NCBI GenBank assembly: GCA_027600665.1
Contig: JADGJL010001081.1
Location: forward strand, 1 to 10,415
DNA length: 10,415 bases
Reading direction: 5' to 3'
Origin: Irineochytrium annulatum
Taxonomy: Eukaryota > Chytridiomycota > Chytridiomycetes > Chytridiales > Chytridiaceae
Positions 1 to 7,930 of this stretch are shown piece after piece. Position numbers and translations under genes: made by a program. How positions within the stretch are numbered: position 1 is the stretch's first letter; each line of letters starts with the position of its first letter. Under the pieces are notes generated by a model. It saw only the letters and a program-made list of their open reading frames with translations. It had not been told where the DNA came from and did no database searches.

Positions 1-708
1 CTCAGCCTGTTGTCCGGCACCCTCGTTGGGTCCGGTGATTGTGCCATAGGCCCACTCAAGGATGCGCCCCCAACGGTAGCTCCTCTGCATGCCTCGTGCG
101 CGTTCGCGAATCTTTGACATCAAATCTGGAAGAATGGCAGCTGGGGCACTCGAGAGGGTGCCCCGCACGAGGGCAGGTAGCGTCTGGTCCAGGACCAGGC
201 TACTGAGACGCTGGATGCACGCCTTACGGGTATCCACATGACGGTGGAAGCGATCAGAGAGATCTTTTGGTTCTGCCAGAGGATCAAAGTTTTCAAGGAG
301 AACGGAGCCGCCCGGTGTGGCCTTAAGCTTTGCAGTCACATGTTCCGTATGCGCTGATGGCACAAGCAGTTGGGCAATGGAGCGCCCGATGAATGAGATC
401 TCACGAACGTGTTCAAAAGTGATTCCAATGGCGGCAAGAGCATGGCGCAGCTTTTTGTGGTGCTGTGACTCACGAGGCAGAGGACGGAGCTTGGGTGGAA
501 TCTGCATGTACACATTATCAACGACGGTGTCATCAGTCAGAGTCAACTCAGCTCTTTCATTGAAGGTGGGCTCCCGGTGCTCAAACATGGCTTTAACTTC
601 TTCATGCGAACGAGAGAGAATCACAGGCGCCATGCGAGTAGGCCTACGGCGTGCCACACGTGCCCACGTCTCGCCAGTGATCTCTCCGTCCTCAGTGGTC
701 TCCGCCAT
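1..708 (-). CDS. Partial ORF, ORF1/gag-like protein of unknown function (3' end outside window)
   Basis: A frame of 236 codons with no stop runs from an ATG at 708 to the left edge and continues beyond it. The ATG lies in a good eukaryotic context (GCCATGG). It is the first ATG after an in-frame TAG at 808-810. The protein begins MAETTEDGEITGETWARVA. It has an arginine-rich stretch (ARRRPTR), a mixed alpha/beta-looking middle (LRHALAAIGITFEHVREISF at about residues 88-107), and a basic segment near the right of the visible part (KIRERARGMQRSYRWGR). I do not recognise a catalytic motif. The middle resembles the region preceding reverse transcriptase in some fungal LINE polyproteins; this is family recollection, not a search. 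It overlaps the upstream frame (621-1043) by 88 nt in the -1 frame, so it could be expressed from its own ATG, by frameshifting, or by splicing. Confidence 0.5.
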   Translation of the reverse strand, partial: MAETTEDGEITGETWARVARRRPTRMAPVILSRSHEEVKAMFEHREPTFNERAELTLTDDTVVDNVYMQIPPKLRPLPRESQHHKKLRHALAAIGITFEHVREISFIGRSIAQLLVPSAHTEHVTAKLKATPGGSVLLENFDPLAEPKDLSDRFHRHVDTRKACIQRLSSLVLDQTLPALVRGTLSSAPAAILPDLMSKIRERARGMQRSYRWGRILEWAYGTITGPNEGAGQQAE

Positions 709-1043
709 GGCTCGCACCGGTGCCCCTTGGGCGGCGGCGGTGCCTTCCCCGGCGTGGGCAGACGCACGTATGGGGCCCTCCCATGCTGTCCTCGCATTTG
801 AGTCTGTCTAACGGTCGGGATGGGGGCCGCTTTGGGTCCTACAGCCGGTTCAGTAGCAGCAAGTCGAGCAGCAGCTAGTTCTTCACGGAGTCGATTGTTT
901 TCGTCACGTTGAGCATCCAACTTCGATTGTAGGCCAGTGATAGTCTCCAAGGCCTTACGGCCTAACCCTAACCCTCGCTGCTTATCGTGTTTCGTAAAAA
1001 AGCTAACCTCCCGAGGACCCTTTGCGCGAAAAAGAGATAGCAT
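621..1043 (-). CDS. Small coiled-coil ORF upstream of the gag-like frame
   Basis: A 140-codon frame that starts MLSLFRAKGPREVSFFTK. Residues about 32-60 (TGLQSKLDAQRDENNRLREE) have heptad-like spacing of hydrophobic residues and read as a coiled coil, a common feature of LINE ORF1 proteins. The remainder is alanine-rich, then proline- and arginine-rich. From the overlap with the 708 frame onward, the sequence in this frame looks unstructured (for example RRPLRTERSLARRGHV). The true product may therefore leave this frame for the -1 frame before position 621. A 15-nt telomere-like tract lies inside the frame and encodes a GLGLG stretch. No homologue is recognised. It could be the N-terminal part of the same element protein, or a non-coding 5' leader. 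Confidence 0.38.
   Translation of the reverse strand: MLSLFRAKGPREVSFFTKHDKQRGLGLGRKALETITGLQSKLDAQRDENNRLREELAAARLAATEPAVGPKAAPIPTVRQTQMRGQHGRAPYVRLPTPGKAPPPPKGHRCEPWRRPLRTERSLARRGHVWHAVGLLAWRL
961..975 (-). repeat. Telomere-like tract, 2.5 units of TTAGGG
   Basis: The plus strand reads CCTAACCCTAACCCT, which on the minus strand is AGGGTTAGGGTTAGG. This is the TTAGGG unit used by most fungi and animals. It sits inside the coiled-coil ORF, far from any visible chromosome end. It may be a chance codon repeat (Gly-Leu-Gly-Leu-Gly) or a trace of telomeric sequence. Confidence 0.6.
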
Positions 1044-1366
1044 TCTGATACTTTTTAGCTAATTTCCTGAGCAAGTCCTGGTATTTCTTTCACTAACTTT
1101 TTGGATATCTTCGGTTTAAAAAGCCCCTCCTAGGCAGCGGCGTGCGATGCCGGAGAACAATGACAGAGAGTTGATGCAATGACAGTAAAATGATACCGGG
1201 ACAGATTCTGAATCCCCAACACCAATATATTTTTATCGCCTACTTCGTTTGACATGAAATATTATCATTCCCCCCCAAAAAATATACCAAAATAATACGT
1301 GAGTATATTATTAACTCTCAGTGGTCTGTTCCGCCATTCCAACTCCGCTCATATGAATTTTCTGTC
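1044..1366. other. Intergenic region, AT-rich, with possible CCAAT/TATA elements
   Basis: No credible coding frame. The stretch 1222-1236 reads CCAATATATTTTTAT, so a CCAAT pentamer abuts a TATA-like run about 130 bp before the TMEM135-like ATG. It could be the core promoter of that gene, but there is no transcript evidence. A homopolymer pair of seven C and six A occupies 1270-1282. The 5' end of the retroelement-like sequence probably lies somewhere in this region but shows no clear border. Confidence 0.4.
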
Positions 1367-3028
1367 ATGGGCCGTGCAGTCGACGCCATCATGACGCCTG
1401 CGTCAATGGCGGGTGTGAAGGATCCGATATCGTTCAAGCTGTCGTCCCCGTCCCTCGACCGCCCTGCCACGGCCTCACCGGAGCCCATTGTCGCCATGGC
1501 CGCTTCCGCGGAGAGACCACCGGCTACCGACAGCCCGTCCCCGCTCACGATCCGCCCCATCCCTCTCCGCCTCCTCAAGACCGTCATCCTGAAGGCCCTC
1601 CGCCGGAGTCTCCGCACCGCTTTTCTCACGCACACCTGCAAGTCCCTCACGACGTTCGCGCTCACCATCGTCCGGCTCCTCCTCCGCCGCCGCCCCCTGT
1701 CCCTCTCCCACTTCCCACGTTTACTCTGGAAGTCCTTAGTCGCGCCCGCCACAATCCGCTTCACGGCGCTCACGTCCGTGTTCTCTTTGCTCTGGCACGT
1801 TCTCCGCCCAACGTTACGAGGCGCCATTCCCTTTGCGCCGCCGCTCGCGACGACGTTCGCCTCGGGCGCTATTGCGGCCGCTGGTGGCCTAATGATGGAG
1901 ACGAGGGACGCGAGGGTTGAGTGGATGCAGATGGGGGTCGTGAGAGGCGGGCAGGCCTTAGGGCGGTGTATCGGGTCCGGGAAGGGGGGTTGGGGTTGGG
2001 TGAGATGGCCCAAAGACATGGACGGGCTCGTGTTTGTGGTGTTTGGAGGGTGTGTCATGTACGCGATCACGGTATACCCGGAGACGCTGGAGAGGGGGTA
2101 TCATCGGTTCCTCTGCAGAACTGGTGCGTTGATTTGAGAACGGGGCTTGCGACACTTTACATTTATGCTAACCCACCCCGTCAGCCGGCCTCGAACCCAC
2201 CGTCCTCGCCGTCAACTCGCACCACCTGCGCTCCCTGCCTCCGTCACCATCACCCCCACCCCTTGCCGACGCCCACCTCTGCCTAACACTTATCTCCCAT
2301 CACGCCGGCCCAAACGCGCCCACCGCCGTGCCCCTCGCGGCCTCCTTTCTTCAGTCGCACGCGAACCGCCCTCCCTACATGCCCTGCTGGTTTGGGCACT
2401 CCTCCGAGCTGCATTGCGGCAAGTGGTGTCTGATCCAGGCGTGGGGCGTGTTTCAGAGGATTTGGGCTTTGAACGCAGCTTTGAACGGGGCGAGCCTGGG
2501 GATGTACCTACGGAAGGCGTACCTTCGTGGCAACGTCGCGGATTTGACGGGTATCGGGCTGGTGAAGCACGTCGCACGCGCCGTGGCGTCGACGGTGTCG
2601 AGCTCGGCATTTCTTGCGAGCTGTGCGGGCGTGTTCCAGGGCGGGATGTGCGCGCATAGGCAGTTCTTGGATCGGGGTTGGATCGAGCGAGACAGCCAGA
2701 TCGTGTATCTGCTCGTCGGGTTCTTGGGCGCGTCGAGCATTTTCTTGGAGAGGAAGGGGAGGAGGGCGGAGCTGGCGGCCTACATGGTCGGGAAGGGCGG
2801 GGAGAGCCTGTGGAGCTGGGGTGTGATTAATGGGATTTGGAGAGATATGGCGGGGTTGGAGGTCGTTGTGGGAGCGCTGGGGCTGGGCACTTTGGTGGTG
2901 AGTTGCTGATTTGTTCTTTGTTCTAGTAGTACTAACTTCTTTGTTTATTACAGATGTTACATGAGCATGAGAGGGATAAGGTCATGGTACTTTTCTCAAA
3001 AGCCATGGACTTCTTTATTGGCGCATGA
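1367..3028 (+). CDS. TMEM135-like multi-pass membrane protein, three exons
   Basis: Exons 1367-2123, 2185-2897 and 2954-3028 join in frame to give 514 residues; human TMEM135 is of the same order, about 458. TMEM135 proteins are organelle membrane proteins linked to peroxisome and mitochondrial biology and distantly resemble Tim17-type proteins. The second half carries the family's cysteine-rich signature (C320, H324, C330, C334 in PYMPCWFGHSSELHCGKWC). It also has a typical hydrophobic stretch followed by a charged turn (FLERKGRRAELAAYM, about residues 439-453). The first half ends with MYAITVYPETLERGYHRFL, matching the family pattern in which a hydrophobic helix precedes a Pro-x-x-Leu-x-x-Tyr motif. 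Hydrophobic helices are seen near residues 133-147, 164-176, 220-236, 425-440 and 476-491. The N-terminal 60 residues are low-complexity and weakly supported. The ATG at 1367 is the first of several possible starts. Confidence is high for the family and moderate for the N-terminus. Confidence 0.8.
2124..2184 (+). other. Intron 1 of the TMEM135-like gene
   Basis: The 61-nt intron has donor GTGCGT, a TGCTAAC branch site (CTAAC at 2168-2172) and acceptor CAG at 2182-2184. Removing it joins the frames at a split codon and bypasses the TGA at 2135-2137. It leads into a frame that stays open for over 700 nt. Confidence 0.85.
2898..2953 (+). other. Intron 2 of the TMEM135-like gene
   Basis: The 56-nt intron has donor GTGAGT, branch site ACTAAC at 2931-2936 and acceptor TTACAG. 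It falls between codons and removes the TGA at 2907-2909. The last exon adds 24 codons (MLHEHERDKVMVLFSKAM...) before TGA at 3026-3028. Confidence 0.85.
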
Positions 3029-3923
3029 AGGGTGGTAGGAGGTCGTCGAAGCCGTCTCTGCCTTTGGGCATAAGGCGTCTTTTGCGTCCTAAAAGTGCTC
3101 GGGACGGTATTGGCGTGGCCCTTTCGCTTTCTTATCCTATAGAGCGCGCTTTCGTTTTAAGCGCACTTCGCTTTTTGCCCGTTTTCCCTTTTCTTCCATT
3201 CGCACTGTTGTTCCTTGGTTGACGTAGGTCCTTACCGTCGACCGATTAACTCTCACATATTAGCTCGCGACGTTGTAGACATGGCTGAATAGAATTGTTT
3301 TCGTCAGCATTTACTTGTTACCACAGCGGCGGAGATTATTTCTGTTCAAGTCGACATCAGCTGGCTGTCCAACTGCTTGTGTATTAATTATTAGCTCATC
3401 CTATCGGCTTCAAGGGGGCATCGCAACCAGCGGTGTTACTTCAGTTTTCCTGTTGAAATGCTTCGGCTTGATTTATCTGAACTCGCTTTCTCTCTGTCTT
3501 CTATTACTGCTTTCATTGTATTTTCGCTGATTGACTCTGAGCACGCCGCCATTGATGGCTGTGCTATTTAAAGGCAGGCGCAGGGAAGTGATTCACTTCA
3601 TTGCCGTTGATGGGTGATGGGTGAGACTGGATCACACCTACCCTGGGCTTTTAATATCTTTGCGGCTCATCTCTGTAAGCTTCAATAATCTCGACCGTTG
3701 TGTAAGCATTCAGCTTGGTGGTATTGCAAATGACCAGGAACTGAAGGACAACAGCCACGCCAACGTTGTTCGAATGATGTGATCAACTACCCTTGACAAC
3801 CCTACGTCCACGCCGCAATTTAATAATTCCCCTGGAGATGATGCGCCTCATGCATTACTCTATTTTATCACAAAAGTTCATCGCGCATATTCCCTCGGCC
3901 CCATCACCATCACGCATCAGCCT
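3029..3923. other. Intergenic region between two convergent genes, no gene seen
   Basis: About 0.9 kb separates the stop codons of the TMEM135-like and AARSD1-like genes, so both 3' UTRs and terminators should lie here. The short frames within it (3025-3222, 3315-3530, 3793-4014) have leucine/phenylalanine-rich or patternless translations and no recognisable domain. A small inverted repeat (GCGCTT, 7-nt loop, AAGCGC) sits at 3146-3164. A GTTCGAAT octamer near 3768 resembles a tRNA B box, but no tRNA fold forms around it. Confidence 0.6.
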
Positions 3924-5354
3924 TTATGCATACGTATCGCCAATCCCCACCTCAATAGCCCCGACCGCCTTTAACGCCTCCACCCTCTTCTTCCATCCCG
4001 TCGCCTTCCCCTGATACCTCCCATCCTTCCCGCCACCTCCGCCTTTGACCTCCCCACCACACGCGCCAACAAAGTCCGTCCACAGGCCCGCGCACCCTAC
4101 GCTCGACGCGCCGCCGGGGCCAAGGCCGAACATCGACACCGACCCGCCCGCCTTAACGTCGCCGGCGGAGAGGAGGAAGATCACTGGGGAAGGTAAAGGG
4201 GGAGAGGACGCAAGCGAGTCGGTGAGCGACCGTTGGAGGGAAGTGACGAGATCGGCGTCGGCGTCGTCGCGGTGGTAAGTGATGACGGGCGGCCTATCCG
4301 CGGTGTTAGCGCCAGCGGCCTTTCGCGCGGCTAAAAGCATCCGGTGCGCGAGCAGGTGGGTAAGATCCTTGATGAGCGCCTTCGTGTGCCGTCCCGCCGC
4401 CTTGAGCTGCGACGAGAGACCCGTAACTTTGTCGACGAGCATGTCCGGCCCCGTGCTGAGCAGGGAACCGAGCGCCCGCTCGCGGAGGAGTGAGCGGTTC
4501 AGGGCTCCAATGACGCGATCGCCGAACAAGAAAGAGATGCGGTGGTTCTTCCCGCGGACCTTTTCCGTCCAAGGCAGAATTTTGACGCACTGCAGAGCGG
4601 CGGTCGTCGTGAGGTGCGTCCCGCAGCACGGGTTCCGATCAATGCCCTCAATCTCGACGTATCGCACCACACCCTCCGTTATGTCCCCGGGCAACGTGTC
4701 CGGCCTGTCCTGGCCGTCCTCCTCCTCAATTACCTTCATCGGCACCGCAGCCCTGATGGCCTCATTCACCTCCACCTCGATTAACTCCAACACCTCGACG
4801 CTCGGCGCGTCCTTCTCTTTGCTCTCGACCTCAATGTAGCACACGTCCCTCCCGTACGCCCACGCGACGGTCACAAGTCCGTGTTCCTCCTTCTCCGCGA
4901 TGGCGGACAGGAGGTGCTGGCCGCTGTGCTGCTGCATGTGGTCCCACCGCCGCGCCCAGTCCAGCTCCACGTCCACGCTGTCCCCGACCGCGATGGCCGG
5001 CGCGGACTCGACCTCGACCTCGACGACGTGCACGCATTCCAAGCCGCGCCGGAGGACGTCCACGACCTTCAAGCCGTTGATCGTGCCCAGGTCATGAGGC
5101 TGGCCGCCGCCCGTCGGGAAGAGGACCGTGTCGGAGAGGATGATCTCGTGCCGCGGAAGTGGGGTCGGGCCGTTCGCCGCCGGTGCCTCCGCATCCTTCA
5201 AGGGCTTGCCCGTTCCGGCCTTGGCTGACTTGCCCGAGGGAGGTGTGGCAGCGGGCGGTTGATGCGGCTCTATGGAGACAACGGTCGCCCTGACCGATCG
5301 CGCGAAGGGGTTCCGCTGGCAAAGGAGGCGGCCGACGGCGGTACCTCTGCTCAT
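3924..5354 (-). CDS. AARSD1: Alanyl-tRNA editing protein, AARSD1/AlaX type
   Basis: This is a free-standing editing factor that hydrolyses mischarged Ser-tRNA(Ala), protecting translation from serine-for-alanine errors, presumably in the cytosol. The 476-residue protein has no introns. The family start is seen at MSRGTAVGRLLCQRNPFARS, which is why the ATG at 5354 is preferred; the frame stays open 55 codons further up (ATG at 5517-5519), but that stretch looks unlike the family. Conserved blocks follow in order: DTVLFPTGGGQP (residues about 75-86); the zinc motif HSGQH (His143, His147) within DHMQQHSGQHLLSA; the second zinc motif CCGTH (Cys243, His247); the KNHRISFLFGDRV block; and a glycine-rich C-terminal segment with GRYQGKATGWKKR, as in DHHA1-like tails. 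All expected zinc ligands are present, so it should be active. The segment PPAATPPSGKSAKAGTGKP (about residues 33-51) is a low-complexity insert. It converges with the TMEM135-like gene and diverges from the SOD gene. Confidence 0.92.
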   Translation of the reverse strand: MSRGTAVGRLLCQRNPFARSVRATVVSIEPHQPPAATPPSGKSAKAGTGKPLKDAEAPAANGPTPLPRHEIILSDTVLFPTGGGQPHDLGTINGLKVVDVLRRGLECVHVVEVEVESAPAIAVGDSVDVELDWARRWDHMQQHSGQHLLSAIAEKEEHGLVTVAWAYGRDVCYIEVESKEKDAPSVEVLELIEVEVNEAIRAAVPMKVIEEEDGQDRPDTLPGDITEGVVRYVEIEGIDRNPCCGTHLTTTAALQCVKILPWTEKVRGKNHRISFLFGDRVIGALNRSLLRERALGSLLSTGPDMLVDKVTGLSSQLKAAGRHTKALIKDLTHLLAHRMLLAARKAAGANTADRPPVITYHRDDADADLVTSLQRSLTDSLASSPPLPSPVIFLLSAGDVKAGGSVSMFGLGPGGASSVGCAGLWTDFVGACGGEVKGGGGGKDGRYQGKATGWKKRVEALKAVGAIEVGIGDTYA

Positions 5355-6240
5355 GAGGAGAGCAAGATATGTTGAGGGAGTTGGAAAGTTGTTATCATTT
5401 GACGAAAAAGTGAGCCAGGCGAAAGGCCATTGCGGGCCACGCGGGCCACGCGGACAACGCCCGGACTCATGGCTGGTGTCCGTCGCGTCCCATAGCGTGA
5501 TCAGAGGATTGGGTTGCATGCCAACGAAAAAATGTGATTACACCACATCGCAGCAAACATCTGGGCTCCTTCCGCGACCCCCTCCTTCCCTCACGTCGCC
5601 GAGATTCCGAATTGGATATGATGAGGAAGGTGATGGGTGACATGCAGATTGGGGAGGGGCTTCTGCTGAATGAAACTGGTCTGCCCAGGTCATTTAGCGT
5701 TGTTTGCGACGGCAGAAAGTAAGAGGTCATTAGGGCTTGCTCTATTCGACGGCGAAACGATGGGATTGGGATGCCCGCGTTGTTGGTGGATCGATTGCAC
5801 TTGCGCGACCCCGACCCGGGTTTGCGCTTCGCTCGGGGGTTGGTCCCGCCTCTTACCCTATCTTGAATTGTTTGTTTTTTTTATTCTTTTCTATCTTTCG
5901 CATGAAATTTATAACAGTGCAGTAACGATGCATTCGACGTGGGGGCAACGAATGTAATTCATCTTATGAATAAAGATGTTCGGTTGTTGGCAAAACAATA
6001 GAGACAAATCTCACGCAACACTGGAGATGCGCGAGGGGCGTCCGTGTGGTCGACGTACAGTTGAGGGAAGAAACAGCGGGGACGAGAAGCATACTATTGG
6101 GGATGTCGGCTGTCATGAAGCAGGTTAGAACGTGTGGCAACTTTGACGGGGTGTTGTGGAACTGCCCGCTCGAATGCTGTGCGCTGGCGGGCGACAACCC
6201 AACTCAACCGTGATCACACTTCCTCGGCAACCGCACTCGG
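5355..6240. other. Divergent intergenic region (shared promoter space of AARSD1-like and SOD genes)
   Basis: The 886 bp between two divergent start codons should contain both promoters. I see no gene. Frames here either are short or run antisense to the flanking genes. A 9-bp unit (GCGGGCCAC) repeats twice at 5432-5449, about 80 bp upstream of the AARSD1-like ATG. A pyrimidine-rich run of T and C occupies about 5869-5897. No convincing TATA box or known operator was recognised. Confidence 0.55.
5432..5453. repeat. Short tandem repeat, 9-bp unit GCGGGCCAC
   Basis: Two exact copies and a partial third (GCGG) lie just upstream of the AARSD1-like start codon. The repeat could bind a regulator or be simple-sequence noise. 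Confidence 0.6.
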
Positions 6241-7930
6241 ATGGCAGTAATGGACCGACGACTTCACCGCCAGCTGATCCCAGTCCTCCTGGCCGTTCTC
6301 GCCGCCGCCGCGTGGCCTGGGGTCGCCCAACAATCCACGGCACCGACGCCTGCCCCAGTGCCGACTCCCGCCGTCACCACACCAAAGTCGGCCATCTGCG
6401 TCCTGCAGCCAATCGGCAGCTACACCGTCATGGGGACCGTCACATTCCAGCTGGCGCCGCTGATGAACAGCAGCGTCACCAGCGTCACCACAGCGTCGAC
6501 CACGACTGTCGACGCGGATGTACATGCCACCAGCAGCAACAGCCTTAGCGCATCAACAAGTACAAACCTTGCCTCAACCACCCTTGCTCCAGCAATCGAA
6601 AGCGGTGCGGTCCCAGGTGAACTTGTGGGTGCAGGGCCACCAATCCTCGTCACCGTCAACCTTGAGGGACTTGTGCCGCTGACCAGCCACGGACTCCATG
6701 TGCACACCTTCGGAGATATCTCCGTAAGTACTCCAACTCCTACTGCTACAATTCCTTCTTGCTCATTCAACTGCACCAGGACATTCTCGGCGCCAACCTC
6801 TTCTACCACTTCAACCCCTCCAACCGCTCCCACACCTGCGACTCCCTCACGGGCCACGCCGGCGACTTCGGCAACATCACCTCGGACGCCAGCGGCAACG
6901 TCCACCGCGTCACATACCTCACCACCTCTCTTTCCTTGAACCCGGAGCACCCCAACAGCGTCATGGGACGATCGGTGGCGGTCCACGCGGACGCGGACGA
7001 CTGCGTCACGCAAAGTAGCGGCAACTCGGGCGGGAGGATGGCGCAGTGTGTCGTTGGGTATATGCTCGACGGCGACGGGGATGGCGCCGCCGCTGGTGGC
7101 AGTCATAGTGACGCGAGACGGTTGGGGACGAGGAAGAACCAAAAGGCCAAGAGCGTTGCCGACCCAGGGGTGGACGCCATTGCAGTACTTTCCCCGCTGG
7201 GTACATCGACCGCCTCCGGCACCATCCGGTTCCACCAACCATCACCGACGGACCCCGTCCTAATCGCCGCCTCCCTCACGGGCCTCCCGCCCAACTGCAC
7301 CATTGGCGTCCGGTTCCACTCGAGCGGGGACATCTCGTCCCAGACGGGGTTAAGCGTTGACCCGGAGATGGCGTTCGGGCCCGTGGGCAAGTGCCCGGGG
7401 ACGGGATGGAGTGGGGACGTGCTCCTGAATGACACGATGGTGTTTGTGACGGATCGGAATGGGGAGGTAGATATTGATGCGGACAAGGGGAAATACCTGA
7501 GCCTGAGTGGTATTTCGTTGTTCAGTGGAATGGGGAATAGTGTTGTCGGGAGGGGAGTGGCGCTGCATACACAGGTTCTGAACTGCCAGGTTGGTCTTTG
7601 CGAGCACCAGATTTATGCACATTACCACATTATTCTAATCCCTGTTGCATTCACAAATAGCCTCAACCAGCAAACTTCATCTTCCTCGCCCAAGCCGTCG
7701 TCGGACTCCGCAACTCGTCCTTGGGTCCGGCCTTCGGCACAGGTGGCATTATCCCCACGTCTACAGCGGCCTCGGGCGTGGCTGAGCGCACGATCGACGC
7801 GGCGTCGGCCACTGTCGATGCGCGCGGCGGTGGGAGTCGGTCAGGAGGTGCGAGGAAGGTCAGGGTGGGGCACGTGGTGGTTGCAGCTGGCGCAGCGGCG
7901 GCGTTCGTGGGGTTGTTATTGGTTCATTAA
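6241..7930 (+). CDS. Secreted, probably GPI-anchored protein with two tandem Cu/Zn superoxide dismutase domains
   Basis: Exons 6241-6723, 6780-7589 and 7661-7930 join without phase change to 520 residues. Superoxide dismutases convert superoxide to oxygen and hydrogen peroxide; at a fungal surface this defends against external superoxide. A signal peptide is seen (basic MAVMDRRLHRQ, hydrophobic core, cleavage likely after GVA near residue 29). Domain 1 (about 50-258) has HVH (His153, His155), then His171, His179, His187, Asp190, His230 and Arg247. These match the copper ligands, zinc ligands and active-site arginine of Cu/Zn-SOD. The Cys57 equivalent is not evident. A Ser/Thr-rich insert (about 74-132) interrupts domain 1. 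Domain 2 (about 294-449) repeats the fold landmarks (GVRFHSSGDIS; GNSVVGRGVALH; FLAQAVVGL) but lacks most ligands. A Gly/Ser-rich stretch and a hydrophobic end with no cytoplasmic tail (about 498-520) suggest a GPI signal; a single membrane anchor is the alternative. Met4 is an alternative start. Several N-glycosylation sequons are present. Confidence 0.87.
6724..6779 (+). other. Intron 1 of the SOD gene
   Basis: The 56-nt intron has a consensus GTAAGT donor and CACCAG acceptor, in phase 0. It separates the HVHTFGDIS copper-ligand motif from the following zinc-loop exon. No strong CTAAC branch site is seen. Confidence 0.85.
7590..7660 (+). other. Intron 2 of the SOD gene
   Basis: The 71-nt intron has donor GTTGGT, branch-like CTAAT at 7635-7639 and acceptor AATAG at 7656-7660. 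It is in phase 0. The alternative acceptor CCAG at 7667-7670 breaks the frame. The chosen junction restores the end of the second SOD domain (FLAQAVVGL), which parallels MAQCVVGY of the first. Read-through would give an unrelated arginine-rich tail. Confidence 0.82.

Larger units (their letters stand above)
1..1043 (-). mobile_element. Probable 5' part of a non-LTR (LINE-like) retrotransposon, partial
   Basis: Two overlapping minus-strand frames read leftward and the second leaves the window, so the bulk of any element lies outside. The first frame has a coiled coil and a basic, proline-rich tail. The second has a region (ISFIGRSIAQLLVP at about residues 105-118) of a type I recall from ORF1-like regions upstream of reverse transcriptases in early fungal LINEs. 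Codon third positions look less GC-biased than in the neighbouring conserved genes, which suits a mobile or foreign sequence. No reverse transcriptase, endonuclease, poly(A) tail or target-site duplication is visible, and the 5' boundary is not defined. The assignment is inference; a host gene of unknown function is the alternative. Confidence 0.42.

Noticed and set aside
1318..2070. Long minus-strand open frame (250 codons) opposite the TMEM135-like first exon
   Set aside because: It is a GC-rich antisense shadow with arginine/serine/proline-rich translation and no domain. The plus strand joins into a recognisable family through well-formed introns.
2185..2200. Possible minus-strand tRNA, from GGTTCGAGG
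   Set aside because: It lies inside a TMEM135-like coding exon and the neighbouring bases do not pair as a T arm.
3146..3164. Hairpin GCGCTT/AAGCGC as a terminator
   Set aside because: Six base pairs with a 7-nt loop is weak, and hairpin terminators are not expected for nuclear protein genes.
3025..3530. Short plus-strand frames rich in leucine and phenylalanine as small membrane proteins
   Set aside because: No homologous pattern or plausible start context; the pyrimidine-rich 3' flank of the TMEM135-like gene explains the composition.
3720..3790. Possible tRNA, from a GTTCGAAT B-box-like octamer
   Set aside because: The flanking bases do not form a T stem, and no A box or acceptor stem could be matched.
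4279..4839. Plus-strand open frame of 186 codons within the AARSD1-like gene
   Set aside because: It is antisense to conserved AARSD1 blocks, including the CCGTH zinc motif, and has no recognisable domain.
6420..7238. Minus-strand open frame of 272 codons opposite the SOD gene
   Set aside because: It crosses the SOD intron and two catalytic exons, and its valine/arginine-rich translation has no pattern. It is a codon-bias shadow.
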